Shown in pieces: positions 1 to 8,432 of a DNA stretch of 64,000 nucleotides (its first letter is position 1; each line of letters starts with the position of its first letter). This stretch comes from Litorimonas sp947503715. GTDB lineage: Bacteria; Pseudomonadota; Alphaproteobacteria; Caulobacterales; Maricaulaceae. Under the pieces are notes generated by a model. That model saw nothing but the letters and a program-made list of their open reading frames with translations, was not told the DNA's origin and did no database searches. The position numbers and the translations under genes were made by a program. Location of the stretch: positions 1,550,001-1,614,000 of the forward strand of contig NZ_CP189850.1 in the NCBI RefSeq assembly GCF_050271975.1. The letters run 5' to 3'.

Positions 1-109
1 AACGAACTAATCCGTTGTGAGTTGTTGCGGCGAAGCAGTCGCCTCGCTATAGCCAGCGGTAATATGACAATGCGGTCTTTGCCGCGCGTATAACAAGACG
101 AGATTTCTC
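1..109. other. upstream region of cox3
   Basis: No gene is recognisable in this first stretch; it is open to the window edge, so the end of an upstream gene cannot be excluded. It supplies the leader of the cytochrome oxidase subunit III gene, with a weak purine-rich ribosome binding site (gacgaga) about 8 bases before the ATG at 110. Confidence 0.4.
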
Positions 110-1072
110 ATGGCCGGACACGCCGTCGAACACGACTATCACCTTATTCCACCATCACCGTGGCCGTTCCTATCGGGTATCGCAGCGCTCGTTTGGGGCG
201 TGGGCATGGTTGTCTTCTTTGCCGGATTGGTCCCACGCACGGGCGAATCGCCCATGCTGGAATTCTTCTTCTCCAAAGGCCTCGACAGCCTGCAGGACAG
301 CTACCGTGCAGCCGGAGATAAAGTCGGCGCAGATGGCGGTTGGATACTCCTCGTCATCGGGACGCTCTTTGCGGCTTACGTGATGTATGGCTGGTGGAAA
401 GATGTCGCCGCCGAATCCAAGGCAGGCGATCACACACCCGTCGTCGATATTGGTCTGCGCTACGGCATGATCATGTTTATCATGCAGGAAGCGATGTTCT
501 TTGTCGGCTGGTTCTGGATGTTCTTTGAACTCGGCCTGTTCCACAAGATGCGGGCGGCCTGGAACCCGGACGTACTCGAAAATGCGGATGAATACGCGAC
601 CAGCATGGCACCGGGCATCAAGGGTGTTGATCCGTGGAACCTCCCATTGATGAACACAGTCATTTTGTTGCTCTCTGGTACAACTGTCACTTGGGCGCAT
701 CACGCACTCATTCACGGTGACCGCCGTGGCGCGAAATGGGGGCTAGGCTTAACTGTTCTTCTCGGCATTCTCTTCACATTCGTTCAAGGCTACGAATATC
801 TCGAACTCTTCCACGAGCGTACAGAAGGTCACCCTTGGATTTCGACTGACGCCTTTGGCTCTGCCTTCTTCATGGCGACGGGTTTCCATGGTCTGCACGT
901 TTTGATCGGGACAATCTTCCTCGCGATCATGTATCTTCGTTTGGTCAAAGGTGGCCTGCGTCCTGAGAAACATTTTGGTCTGGAAGCTGCCGCTTGGTAC
1001 TGGCACTTTGTTGATGTTGTCTGGCTCTTCCTGTTCGCCTTCGTTTACATCATCTTCGCCGTGGGTATGTAA
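110..1072 (+). CDS. ctaE: cytochrome c oxidase subunit III
   Basis: Subunit III of the aa3-type cytochrome c oxidase, a multi-helix inner-membrane protein that stabilises the oxygen-reducing subunit I. The 320-residue length is slightly above the usual 260-300. The family pattern is plain: an N-terminal H-D-Y-H-L-x-P-P-S-P-W-P segment, the membrane-embedded glutamate in MQEAMFFVGWFWMFF, the T-W-A-H-H-A-L motif near residue 195, and the C-terminal A-A-W-Y-W-H-F-V-D-V-V-W-L-F. It is followed after 13 bases by a DUF983 gene and then SURF1, the usual alphaproteobacterial oxidase tail, so subunits I/II and CtaB/CtaG probably lie just upstream of the window. Function is secure. Confidence 0.97.
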   Translation: MAGHAVEHDYHLIPPSPWPFLSGIAALVWGVGMVVFFAGLVPRTGESPMLEFFFSKGLDSLQDSYRAAGDKVGADGGWILLVIGTLFAAYVMYGWWKDVAAESKAGDHTPVVDIGLRYGMIMFIMQEAMFFVGWFWMFFELGLFHKMRAAWNPDVLENADEYATSMAPGIKGVDPWNLPLMNTVILLLSGTTVTWAHHALIHGDRRGAKWGLGLTVLLGILFTFVQGYEYLELFHERTEGHPWISTDAFGSAFFMATGFHGLHVLIGTIFLAIMYLRLVKGGLRPEKHFGLEAAAWYWHFVDVVWLFLFAFVYIIFAVGM

Positions 1073-1085
1073 TCCAGTCGACCCG

Positions 1086-1475
1086 ATGATCACACCTAGA
1101 CGGGGTCGGCGGCGATTGCCGCCGGTCCAAACCGGCCTCAGCGGCCGCTGCCCCGAATGCGGGGAAGGGCGGCTCTTCAAAGCCCTCCTCAGTTTTCAAG
1201 ACAGTTGCGCGGCCTGTAGTGCGGATTTTCGCGATGAAGATGCGGGGGACGGTCCCGCGATATTCGTCATCTTCATTGTCGGCATCTTTATCGTGCCCAT
1301 GGCGCTGGCCTTTCACATGCTCCTCGACCCGCCCATGGTCGTCACGATGCTACTCTGGGGCACAATCATTATTCTTGCGAGTCTCTGGCTCTTGCGCCTG
1401 ATGCGCGGTGTCATGTTCAATATTGCGTGGCAGAGAAAAGCCCGTGAAGTCCGCCTGGAGGATTTCAAACAGTGA
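1086..1475 (+). CDS. DUF983 zinc-ribbon membrane protein
   Basis: A 129-residue protein with an N-terminal zinc-ribbon-like pair of Cys motifs (RCPECGEG near residue 20 and SCAACSADF near 40) followed by two strongly hydrophobic membrane segments. This is the DUF983 architecture, a family regularly found between cytochrome oxidase subunit III and SURF1 in alphaproteobacteria; a role in oxidase assembly is inferred from position, not proven. I chose the ATG at 1086 because it lies just after the cox3 stop; the open frame extends upstream into cox3 but that part is an artefact. Its stop overlaps the SURF1 start by 4 bases (GTGA), so the two are translationally coupled. Confidence 0.85.
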   Translation: MITPRRGRRRLPPVQTGLSGRCPECGEGRLFKALLSFQDSCAACSADFRDEDAGDGPAIFVIFIVGIFIVPMALAFHMLLDPPMVVTMLLWGTIIILASLWLLRLMRGVMFNIAWQRKAREVRLEDFKQ

Positions 1476-2209
1476 GTATAAAATTCAAACCCATGCCGTG
1501 GCTGACGGGTATCGTCGCCATTATGCTCGTCATCCTGATCTCGCTCGGCGTCTGGCAATATCAGCGCTTGAACTGGAAAACGGACTTGCTGGCCGAGGTT
1601 GAGGCCTCTGTCACCGCGCCCCCACTCACATCATTGGAAGATCTAGATCGCGCAATCGCCGCGGATGAACCCGTGGACTTTCGACGGATTGCCTTTCAGT
1701 CCTCACCCGTTGCGGGTGAGCCAATTTACGCGGTTTACCGCACGCAGCAGGGCGGCATTTACTGGGACCTGTTCCAGCAATATTCCAATATCTTCGGACG
1801 ATTCGAGACAGTCTTAGATGATGCAAAACCTGACGGCACGGCTGTCAGTCCGGCCACACTCGTCGCTGATATTCACGTGGGATATGTCCGTGAGGATCAT
1901 CCGATGGGAACGGTTGAAGGTTGGCTGAAATCCAAACCCAACCGGACAACCAATCGCTGGTTTAAATTTAATCAGACGGGGGACTGGGGTGATGAAGACA
2001 CGCGCTTGTCCCATTATATCGACATTGAACAGACGCTGCCTTTTGATACCGCTGATCGTGGTCAAGCGGCGGCTTCCGCGCTTCCCGTCCGTCGCCCAAC
2101 CATCCGCAATAATCACCGCGATTATATGCTGACTTGGTTTTCCTTCGCGCTCCTCCTCGTAATTTTCTACGGGCTCATTCACAAACGCGCGGGCCGACTG
2201 TCTTGGTAG
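1472..2209 (+). CDS. SURF1 family cytochrome oxidase assembly protein
   Basis: SURF1 homologue, an inner-membrane chaperone that helps insert heme a into subunit I of cytochrome c oxidase. The 245-residue protein has the family topology: one transmembrane helix near residues 9-28 ending in the LGVWQYQRLNWKTDLL signature, a periplasmic domain, and a second helix near 220-238. The start is a GTG that overlaps the DUF983 stop. Conserved SURF1 elements include the R-x-x-x-x-N-N-H-R-D-Y segment before the last helix. Together with the two preceding genes it forms an oxidase biogenesis unit. Confidence 0.92.
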   Translation: MSIKFKPMPWLTGIVAIMLVILISLGVWQYQRLNWKTDLLAEVEASVTAPPLTSLEDLDRAIAADEPVDFRRIAFQSSPVAGEPIYAVYRTQQGGIYWDLFQQYSNIFGRFETVLDDAKPDGTAVSPATLVADIHVGYVREDHPMGTVEGWLKSKPNRTTNRWFKFNQTGDWGDEDTRLSHYIDIEQTLPFDTADRGQAAASALPVRRPTIRNNHRDYMLTWFSFALLLVIFYGLIHKRAGRLSW

Positions 2210-2772
2210 GCGCGCGGGGTATTCATACCGTTTTGAAGGCGCAGTCCGCAGGCGGCGCAATAGAACTCCGGCATCCACGTTGGGCGGATTTTGAGGATTG
2301 GGCCGCCTTACGGCGCGAGAGCACAGATTATCTCCGCCCGTGGGAGCCAGATGTCTCAACGGCAGGGCTACATCGCCCCGCCTATCGCGCGCGTCTGTCA
2401 CGTCTGAAAAAACTCGTGCAACAGGACCGTGCCTATCCGTTCAATATCTTCCGCGAAGGCACATTGGTCGGTGCCTGTAACATCACCCATATTGATCGGG
2501 GTACGGCGCAATCGGCGAAGCTGGGTTACTGGATCGGCGAACGATTTACGGGGAGGGGATTTGCGCGGGCTGCCGTCACGGCGTCCACGACGTTCTGTTT
2601 TGAAGGGCTGGGTCTCCACCGCGTGGAAGCTGCCGTGCAAACGGATAATGCGGCGTCGATCAAAGTCCTACAGGCTGCGGGATTTACATTTGAAGGCGTC
2701 GCGCGCGGCATGTTGAAAATCGATGGCGCGTGGCGTGATCACGATATTTACGCGCGCCTGAGTGGAGACTAG
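2203..2772 (+). CDS. GNAT family N-acetyltransferase (RimJ/RimL type)
   Basis: A GNAT acetyltransferase of the RimJ/RimL subgroup, which transfers acetyl groups from acetyl-CoA to protein N-termini or small amines; the substrate cannot be told from sequence. Visible are the acetyl-CoA-binding region (GYWIGERFTGRGFARAAV), the L-x-R-V-E-A-A-V-Q-T-D-N-x-A-S segment and the final G-F-x-x-E-G-V-A-R strand typical of RimJ/RimL. The open frame starts inside SURF1; a TTG at 2203 overlapping the SURF1 stop is the likely start, with a second TTG at 2233 as alternative. No good ATG exists, so the exact N-terminus is uncertain. Confidence 0.82.
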   Translation: MVGARGIHTVLKAQSAGGAIELRHPRWADFEDWAALRRESTDYLRPWEPDVSTAGLHRPAYRARLSRLKKLVQQDRAYPFNIFREGTLVGACNITHIDRGTAQSAKLGYWIGERFTGRGFARAAVTASTTFCFEGLGLHRVEAAVQTDNAASIKVLQAAGFTFEGVARGMLKIDGAWRDHDIYARLSGD

Positions 2773-2782
2773 TGAGCGGGAA

Positions 2783-3361
2783 CTAAGCCCGTCCGCCGCC
2801 ATGGCTAAGAGCACTCGGGTCAATCCCCATTTCGCCCAATGCACTCGCCCATTTTCCGTCTAGGTCGTTCGAGAAGATCAGGTCTTCATCCGCCTCAATA
2901 ACGAGCCAAGCATTATCCATGATTTCTTTTTCCAACTGCCCGCGACCCCATCCGGCATAACCGACGGCGAGCATGGCACGTTCTGGCGCTTCGTCAGAGA
3001 CGAGAGCTTCCAGCACATCCTTGGTCGAGGTGAGGGAGAGTGTGTCAGAAATTTTGAGGGATGTATCCTTTTTGAAATAATCCGCACTGTGCAGGACAAA
3101 GCCGCGATCAATATCCACCGGCCCCCCATTCAGGACGGGCGTGTCCGCGACTTTTACATCACCTTCAATCCCGATTTGGTCGAGCATATCCGAGATGTGT
3201 AATCCGGACTTTCCCTTATTTATGATGATGCCCATCGCACCGCGTTGATCGTGGCTGACGACATATATCACCGTAAATCGAAACCGCGGATCGCCCATAT
3301 CCGGCGTCGCGAGGAGGAGTTGGCCTTGAAAGCTTTGAAAATCTGTCTGTTCGGATGTCAT
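2783..3361 (-). CDS. YqgE/AlgH family protein (DUF179)
   Basis: A 192-residue member of the YqgE/AlgH family. The N-terminal G-Q-L-L-L-A-T-P-D-M-G-D-P-R-F segment, the internal G-A-M-G-I-I-I-N-K and the V-L-N-G-G-P-V-D repeat element are diagnostic. The biochemical role of the family is not established; it is widespread in proteobacteria and often linked by context to redox or nucleotide functions. It is transcribed away from the peroxiredoxin gene at 3518, sharing a 156-base divergent promoter region with it. Confidence 0.92.
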   Translation of the reverse strand: MTSEQTDFQSFQGQLLLATPDMGDPRFRFTVIYVVSHDQRGAMGIIINKGKSGLHISDMLDQIGIEGDVKVADTPVLNGGPVDIDRGFVLHSADYFKKDTSLKISDTLSLTSTKDVLEALVSDEAPERAMLAVGYAGWGRGQLEKEIMDNAWLVIEADEDLIFSNDLDGKWASALGEMGIDPSALSHGGGRA

Positions 3362-3517
3362 ATCTCTTTAATGAGCCGTCATGTGTTAGGTTCCAATCAC
3401 GTCACATCACATTAACGAAATTTGGCGAAAACCGGATGCGGCATCTTGCGCGTCTGCCAGACTCTCCCTATCTTTATCGAAAGACGATAAATTATAATTT
3501 CCATAGAGAGGGTTCCT

Positions 3518-3997
3518 ATGTCCATTCAAGAAGGCGCAAAGCTGCCAAGTGCTACATTCATGACCATGACCGCAGATGGGCCGCAGCCTGTGAACACGGA
3601 TGACGTGTTCAAGGGCAAACGCGTCGCACTCTTCGCCGTGCCGGGCGCGTTTACGCCGACCTGTTCCGCTAAACATCTGCCGGGCTTTGTGGAAAAATCC
3701 GCCATGTTGAAAGCGCGCGGCATTGATGAAGTCGCGTGCGTCTCCGTCAATGATGTGTTCGTTATGGATGCCTGGGGCAAGCAAGCGGGTAGCGCGGATG
3801 TTGCGATGCTGGCGGATGGTAACGGCGAATTTGCCAAAGCGCTTGGCTTAGAGATGGACGGCTCGGGCTTCGGCATGGGCCAACGCTCGCAACGTTACGC
3901 CATGGTTGTCGATAACGGCACAGTCGAGCGTCTCTTCGTCGAGGGACCGGGCGAGTTCAAAGTCAGCTCAGCCGAGCACATGCTGTCTGAAATATAA
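3518..3997 (+). CDS. peroxiredoxin, Prx5-like
   Basis: A 159-residue cytosolic peroxiredoxin of the Prx5/AhpE-like group that reduces hydrogen peroxide and organic hydroperoxides with thiol donors. The peroxidatic cysteine sits in the P-G-A-F-T-P-T-C motif (about residue 49) with the downstream H-L-P-G-F and the conserved arginine in Q-R-S-Q-R-Y. A second Cys occurs in D-E-V-A-C-V-S-V, a position common in bacterial Prx5 proteins. A clear ribosome binding site (agagagggt) precedes the ATG. No fused glutaredoxin domain is present, so the reductant must be encoded elsewhere. Confidence 0.93.
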   Translation: MSIQEGAKLPSATFMTMTADGPQPVNTDDVFKGKRVALFAVPGAFTPTCSAKHLPGFVEKSAMLKARGIDEVACVSVNDVFVMDAWGKQAGSADVAMLADGNGEFAKALGLEMDGSGFGMGQRSQRYAMVVDNGTVERLFVEGPGEFKVSSAEHMLSEI

Positions 3998-4044
3998 AAT
4001 AAGTCAGGGGCGCATTAAGGAAACTGTCGAAAGGGGACATTCAT

Positions 4045-4959
4045 ATGGATATTGCATCCTATATTCCGATTTTACTCGTGGCCTTGGTGATTTTCATCAT
4101 TGTCAAAACTGTACGAATTGTACCGCAAGGGTCTGAATGGACTCTCGAAAATTTTGGACGCTACACGAAAACGCTTAAGCCCGGACTGGCCTTTGTTATT
4201 CCGTTCTATCAGCGGATTTCGAATAAGATGGACATGCGCGAACGCGTCATTGACATCCCAAGCCAAGAAGTGATCACGAAAGATAACGTCATGGTCACCG
4301 CCGATGCCGTCGTCTTTATCCAGGTTATTGATGCCCGTATGGCGACCTATGAAGTCTCTAATCTCGAAAATGCAATCCAGAATCTCTGCCTGACAAATGT
4401 TCGGACGGTGGTCGGCTCAATGGACCTCGACGAGGTCCTGTCAAAGCGTGACCAGATCAATGCGCAGCTTCTGGGTGTTATTGATAATGCCACCGATGGT
4501 TGGGGCACAAAAGTCACGCGGATCGAGATTAAGGATCTCTCCCCGCCACATGACATCACGCAGGCGATGAACAAGCAGATGAAAGCCGAGCGTGAGAAAC
4601 GCTCCGATATCCTCATCGCGGAGGGCCATAAACAGTCCTCCATTTTGAAAGCCGAGGGCGAGAAAGAGGCCGCCATCCGTGAGGCCGAAGGCCGCAAAGA
4701 AGCCGCATATCTCGACGCAGAAGGTCGCGAACGTGAAGCTCAGGCCGAAGCCAAAGCGACCGAAATGGTCAGCACAGCGATTGGCCGTGGTGACGTGAAT
4801 GCGATCAATTACTTCGTCGCGCAGGAATATGTGAAAGCCTTTGGTGAGTTGGCGAAAAGCCCGAACCAGAAGACGATTATTGTTCCGGCGGAACTCTCCG
4901 GCCTAGCCGCAACAGTTGGCGGGGTGACGGCTCTGCTGGACGGTAATAAGAAGAAATAG
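4045..4959 (+). CDS. SPFH/band-7 membrane protein (QmcA-like)
   Basis: A stomatin/prohibitin-like protein of 304 residues: one N-terminal membrane helix (about 4-24), a band-7 domain starting with V-P-Q-G-S-E-W-T-L-E-N-F-G-R-Y, and a long Ala/Glu/Lys coiled coil with repeated E-A-E-G-x-K-E-A-A blocks around residues 195-240. The family oligomerises into large membrane-associated rings that organise membrane microdomains and modulate proteases such as FtsH. It is followed after 11 bases by an NfeD protein, the classic qmcA-nfeD pair. Confidence 0.93.
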   Translation: MDIASYIPILLVALVIFIIVKTVRIVPQGSEWTLENFGRYTKTLKPGLAFVIPFYQRISNKMDMRERVIDIPSQEVITKDNVMVTADAVVFIQVIDARMATYEVSNLENAIQNLCLTNVRTVVGSMDLDEVLSKRDQINAQLLGVIDNATDGWGTKVTRIEIKDLSPPHDITQAMNKQMKAEREKRSDILIAEGHKQSSILKAEGEKEAAIREAEGRKEAAYLDAEGREREAQAEAKATEMVSTAIGRGDVNAINYFVAQEYVKAFGELAKSPNQKTIIVPAELSGLAATVGGVTALLDGNKKK

Positions 4960-4970
4960 GGAGCCCCTGT

Positions 4971-5450
4971 ATGGAACCTGAAACCAACATGATGCTGGCG
5001 TTCTTGGAATCCATGAACGCCACGCGCTGGGGTCTCCTCGGCATTACACTGGTCGGGATCGAACTCATCACGGGTTCGACCTATATCCTCTGGCCCGCTG
5101 TCGCAGCGATAGTAATTGCGATCTGGGTCTTCTTCTTGCCGCTGTCCTGGGAAATGCAATTCCTTGCCTTTTTCGCGATCTCACTCGCGTTGTTGGTCAT
5201 CGGGCATTATTATGTCCGTCCGTTGATGAAGTCCGGCGAGCCTTCCGATTTGAACGATCCGGGCCGGACAATGCTGGGCCGTCGCGTTGTCGCGTTCACC
5301 GACTTTGAAAATGGCCATGGCCGTGTCACTGTCGGGGATACGCAGTGGAAAGCGGCGTCTGAAGGGGCTGACCCAAAGTCTGGGGATCGCCTGATCATAA
5401 CGGCGGTGACGGGGGCAACCCTCATCGTCGAAGCGGCTGTTGAGGCCTAG
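4971..5450 (+). CDS. NfeD family protein (YbbJ-like)
   Basis: A 159-residue NfeD/YbbJ-type protein: two or three hydrophobic helices in the N-terminal half (I-E-L-I-T-G-S-T-Y-I-L-W-P-A-V-A-A segment is typical) and a C-terminal OB-fold-like domain of about 65 residues beginning at G-R-R-V-V-A-F. It lacks the N-terminal ClpP-like protease of long NfeD proteins, as expected for partners of band-7 proteins. Coupled to the upstream SPFH gene. Confidence 0.9.
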   Translation: MEPETNMMLAFLESMNATRWGLLGITLVGIELITGSTYILWPAVAAIVIAIWVFFLPLSWEMQFLAFFAISLALLVIGHYYVRPLMKSGEPSDLNDPGRTMLGRRVVAFTDFENGHGRVTVGDTQWKAASEGADPKSGDRLIITAVTGATLIVEAAVEA

Positions 5451-5990
5451 ATGTCACTCGCGATTCAAAGTTTCGGACAACGTCTTTCCTTCGAACTCAT
5501 TCGGGACGGCGTAACCATTGGCGGGCTCGCCTATGCGTCGAAAATCCGAAGCCCAAAAGGCAATGCGGCGTTCTCCGCCGCAAGAGCCCATGTTCACGGT
5601 GTGGATGTCGAAATTGAACCGCAGAAAACAAATGCCTCCTCCGGCCCCGTTGAGTTTGAGTTGGAGAAGGATGATTACGATTTCGGCCTGCTGAAATATG
5701 ATTGGCGTGGTCGCTGTAAACTCGGCCTGACCCGTGTCGATGGAGGGCGGGACGAGTTCAAGATCAAGCCCAAAGGCATTAGTGATTTCTGGTTCCTCGT
5801 GGAGCATAATAATTATCCCGTCATGGAGCTTCGCCCGACAAAGAAATACCGTCAATCGGATTATAATTTCGACGTCCGCATGCGCTCGCGCCGGATACCG
5901 GAACGCGTGATTGACGAGCTCTGCATCTATGTCGGCTTTGCCGCGAACATCTATATGACGAAAATCGTCGGTGCGAATGCAGGGCGTTAG
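5451..5990 (+). CDS. hypothetical protein, beta-rich
   Basis: A 179-residue protein whose ATG directly abuts the NfeD stop codon, so it is almost certainly co-transcribed with the SPFH/NfeD pair. I do not recognise a family. It is soluble-looking, with no signal peptide or clear membrane helix, and is rich in short charged strands (for example F-E-L-E-K-D-D-Y-D-F-G-L-L-K-Y). The opposite strand carries an open frame of equal length, but the plus-strand reading has the better context and a more protein-like composition. Position suggests a membrane-microdomain accessory role, which is only inference. Confidence 0.65.
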   Translation: MSLAIQSFGQRLSFELIRDGVTIGGLAYASKIRSPKGNAAFSAARAHVHGVDVEIEPQKTNASSGPVEFELEKDDYDFGLLKYDWRGRCKLGLTRVDGGRDEFKIKPKGISDFWFLVEHNNYPVMELRPTKKYRQSDYNFDVRMRSRRIPERVIDELCIYVGFAANIYMTKIVGANAGR

Positions 5991-6015
5991 CATGTTTCCT
6001 TCACCGCAAAGCGGG

Positions 6016-6042
6016 GGAGGGATTTCAATTGAAATCGCTTCC
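6016..6042. other. palindrome between convergent genes
   Basis: A perfect 16-base palindrome (GATTTCAATTGAAATC, 6021-6036) with partly paired G/C flanks lies between the end of the 5451 gene and the end of purU. It has no U-tract on either strand, so it is at best a weak bidirectional terminator or a stabilising 3' hairpin. Confidence 0.35.
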
Positions 6043-6043
6043 T

Positions 6044-6895
6044 CTAGGGCAACACCACCGTTTTGACTCCGTTGATAAATGCACGGTGTTCCGTGTGGGC
6101 TTTCACCGCTCGGGCGAGGGCGAGCGCTTCGACGTCGCGGCCCAGACGGACGAGGTCTTCCGGCGTCATTGTATGATCGACGCGCTGCACCGATTGTTCG
6201 ATAATGGGGCCTTCGTCTAGATCCGCCGTTACATAATGCGCGGTTGCGCCTATCAGTTTTACGCCTCTTGCATAGGCTTTGTGATAAGGCTTTGCGCCCT
6301 TGAAGCTCGGCAGGAAAGAGTGGTGGATATTGATAATCCGTCCCGCAAATTCTGAACAGAAATCATCTGATAAAATCTGCATATAGCGGGCGAGGATGAT
6401 GAGCTCTGCGCCTGTGTCTTCAATAATACGGCGTAGCCGGTTCTCAGCTTCAGGTTTGTTCGTCTTTGTAACGGGGACATGGTGATAGGTCGCCCCATTC
6501 CGTTCCGACAGATGACGGGCGTCTTCATGGTTCGAGACGACACCAACAATATCAACATTCAGCCCGCCGCTTCGCCGTCGATAGAGTAGATCGGCCAGAC
6601 AGTGATCGAATTTAGAAACAAGGATGAGCGTTTTTGTCGGACGGTCCTTTGGAATAATCGCGACATTTAAATCGAAATGGTCGATGTTGGATTGTAAGTC
6701 GGCCTTGAACGCGTCCAAAGTGCCGGCCTCCATCGAAAAATCAATGCGGGAAAAGAACCGCTCGCTACTGGGCGTACCGAATTGCGAGAGCGCATTGATG
6801 AACCCGTCATGCCGCGCGAGGCAGGTCGTAAGAGCGGCAACAATCCCCGTCCGGTCCTCGGACTGAGTGGTCATGATGTAGTTGGTTTGGGTCAT
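6044..6895 (-). CDS. purU: formyltetrahydrofolate deformylase
   Basis: Hydrolyses 10-formyltetrahydrofolate to formate and tetrahydrofolate, balancing the one-carbon pool. The 283-residue protein has an N-terminal ACT-like regulatory domain (S-E-D-R-T-G-I-V-A-A-L at about 10-20) and a C-terminal formyltransferase fold with the catalytic H-H-S-F-L-P-S-F and G-A-K-P-Y motifs and the D-E-G-P-I-I-E-Q segment with the conserved Asp. Its ATG overlaps the stop of the upstream beta-propeller gene (ATGA). Folate one-carbon balance links loosely to the glycine cleavage operon found 6 kb away. Confidence 0.95.
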   Translation of the reverse strand: MTQTNYIMTTQSEDRTGIVAALTTCLARHDGFINALSQFGTPSSERFFSRIDFSMEAGTLDAFKADLQSNIDHFDLNVAIIPKDRPTKTLILVSKFDHCLADLLYRRRSGGLNVDIVGVVSNHEDARHLSERNGATYHHVPVTKTNKPEAENRLRRIIEDTGAELIILARYMQILSDDFCSEFAGRIINIHHSFLPSFKGAKPYHKAYARGVKLIGATAHYVTADLDEGPIIEQSVQRVDHTMTPEDLVRLGRDVEALALARAVKAHTEHRAFINGVKTVVLP

Positions 6896-7932
6896 GGGTT
6901 AATAGACAAAGCAGGTACAATAGCTAAGCCGTCTCCTTGTTTTCCACTTTGAAGACGGCGGATAACTCGCCCCGTCGAAAAGTCGATTTCGGCAATTTTG
7001 TTGGTTCCGGTTTCCGCAACATAGAGACGAGTCCCGTCATCAGAGAATAAGAGGGTGACTTGTGCTGCTTCTCTTGTCCCGCTCACTTTTATGGTTCTTT
7101 CAACTTTACGGCTTCCGACATCAATCACACTGACCGTGCCGTCCATGAGATTGGAGGTCACCATTTTTGTGCCGTCAGGTGAGGCGATGATGCGGAGGGG
7201 AAATGCACCGACAGGAATTTCCGCGAGTTGTTCCAATGTCACGGCGTCGAAAATAATGACCTTATCCTCGCCTCTGACCGATGCCCAGACTTCTGAGCCG
7301 TCACGTGTGACAGCAACGCCTTCGACCTCCTTTCCGGCAGGGGCGGAGGTCACGGCTTTTGTCTTTAAATCTATCCTACTGATGGAGGCCGATTGCATAT
7401 TGGCGGTATAGGCGATGTCCTCGTCAGGGTTGAGTGCCACCATATGTGTTCCGTCCTGCCCTGTCGAAATCGACTCGACCGTCCAATCATAGGTTGGACA
7501 GGTACCGGGGCCGAATTTCGAGAAATCATGATTTGGGGAAAGAATGACAATCGACTTCCCACCTTCTGTTGTCGCTATGAAGCCTCCATTGGAAAGCGCG
7601 ACCAGTCCATGCGGGCGGGTGTTCTCGCCCAGGTCAATTGTTGCAGTGATGTAGCGAAACGGAACGTCGAAGACATCTATGACCGCATCGCCGTAATTGA
7701 CGACGGCCGCAAATCGGCCTCCGGGCGTGACTGCAATTTCGTGCGGGGCATTTGCGCTGACAGACTGTCTGTCGATTTCGAGGCCGACATCAAGCTCGAT
7801 AAAGCTGACAGTATTTTCGCCTTTATTGCCGACCAGGAGCATCTCCGGATGCGGGGGCGGCGGCGAACAGGCCAAGGCGGAAGAGGTTGCGATAATCAGT
7901 CCGGTCACGAGCGATAGAGTGAATTTCCACAT
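6892..7932 (-). CDS. YVTN-family beta-propeller protein, exported
   Basis: A 346-residue periplasmic protein with a Sec signal peptide (about 1-20, cleaved before or at the C-S-P-P-P-P stretch) and repeated beta-propeller blades of the YVTN/YncE type, seen as recurring V-S-F-I-E-L, A-V-T-P-G-G, V-I-D-V-G-S-R-K-V-E-R-T-I and Y-V-A-E-T-G-T-N-K-I-A-E-I units. Such proteins act as periplasmic binding or scaffolding domains, sometimes in electron transfer or metal handling; nothing here fixes the ligand. The Cys at the signal end is not in a convincing lipobox. It overlaps purU by 4 bases. Confidence 0.82.
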   Translation of the reverse strand: MWKFTLSLVTGLIIATSSALACSPPPPHPEMLLVGNKGENTVSFIELDVGLEIDRQSVSANAPHEIAVTPGGRFAAVVNYGDAVIDVFDVPFRYITATIDLGENTRPHGLVALSNGGFIATTEGGKSIVILSPNHDFSKFGPGTCPTYDWTVESISTGQDGTHMVALNPDEDIAYTANMQSASISRIDLKTKAVTSAPAGKEVEGVAVTRDGSEVWASVRGEDKVIIFDAVTLEQLAEIPVGAFPLRIIASPDGTKMVTSNLMDGTVSVIDVGSRKVERTIKVSGTREAAQVTLLFSDDGTRLYVAETGTNKIAEIDFSTGRVIRRLQSGKQGDGLAIVPALSINP

Positions 7933-7934
7933 AT

Positions 7935-8432
7935 TTAAGCCTTTGTCTTCCCCGGCACCGCACTCGTCGCCAGTTCATCCGCGCGTTCATTGCCCGCATC
8001 GCCGCTATGGCCCTTGACCCATTCCCAGCGGACATCGCGGGCGGAGTTTAGTTCGTCGAGCCTTTGCCAGAGGTCTTTATTTACGACGGGCTTTTTGTCG
8101 GATTTTTTCCATCCGCGTTTTTTCCAGCCATGGATCCATTCCGTGATTCCTTTCAGGACATAGGTCGAGTCGGTGAACAGGATGACGGGGCCGGAGAAAC
8201 CGGGCTTTATGGCTTCCAGCGCTTTGATCGTCGCCATCATTTCCATGCGGTTATTGGTGGTTTCGCGCTCGCCGCCGCTCATCTCTTTCTTACGCTTACC
8301 GTGATACATGACGACGCCCCAACCGCCCGGTCCGGGGTTCCCGGAACAGGCCCCGTCCGTATAAATGACGAGTGCCCCCTCCAGCGCGCCCGCTTCCAGG
8401 CTCTTCGTCTCACTCTTCTTTTTGCGCGGCAT
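7935..8432 (-). CDS. rnhA: ribonuclease HI
   Basis: Type I RNase H, which cuts the RNA strand of RNA-DNA hybrids. The 165-residue protein has an extra basic N-terminal tail of about 18 residues and then the canonical fold: catalytic Asp in Y-T-D-G-A-C-S-G-N-P-G-P-G-G-W-G, Glu in T-T-N-N-R-M-E-M-M-A, Asp in L-F-T-D-S-T-Y-V, and the final Asp in N-E-R-A-D-E-L-A, with the G-H-S-G loop. Its start overlaps the ispH stop by one base (TAATG), a common gene pair in this class. Confidence 0.97.
   Translation of the reverse strand: MPRKKKSETKSLEAGALEGALVIYTDGACSGNPGPGGWGVVMYHGKRKKEMSGGERETTNNRMEMMATIKALEAIKPGFSGPVILFTDSTYVLKGITEWIHGWKKRGWKKSDKKPVVNKDLWQRLDELNSARDVRWEWVKGHSGDAGNERADELATSAVPGKTKA

Noticed and set aside
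5454..5993. 179-codon minus-strand frame of the same length as the plus-strand hypothetical gene
   Set aside because: The plus-strand gene abuts the NfeD stop and continues its operon; the minus frame has no such context and is likely its shadow.
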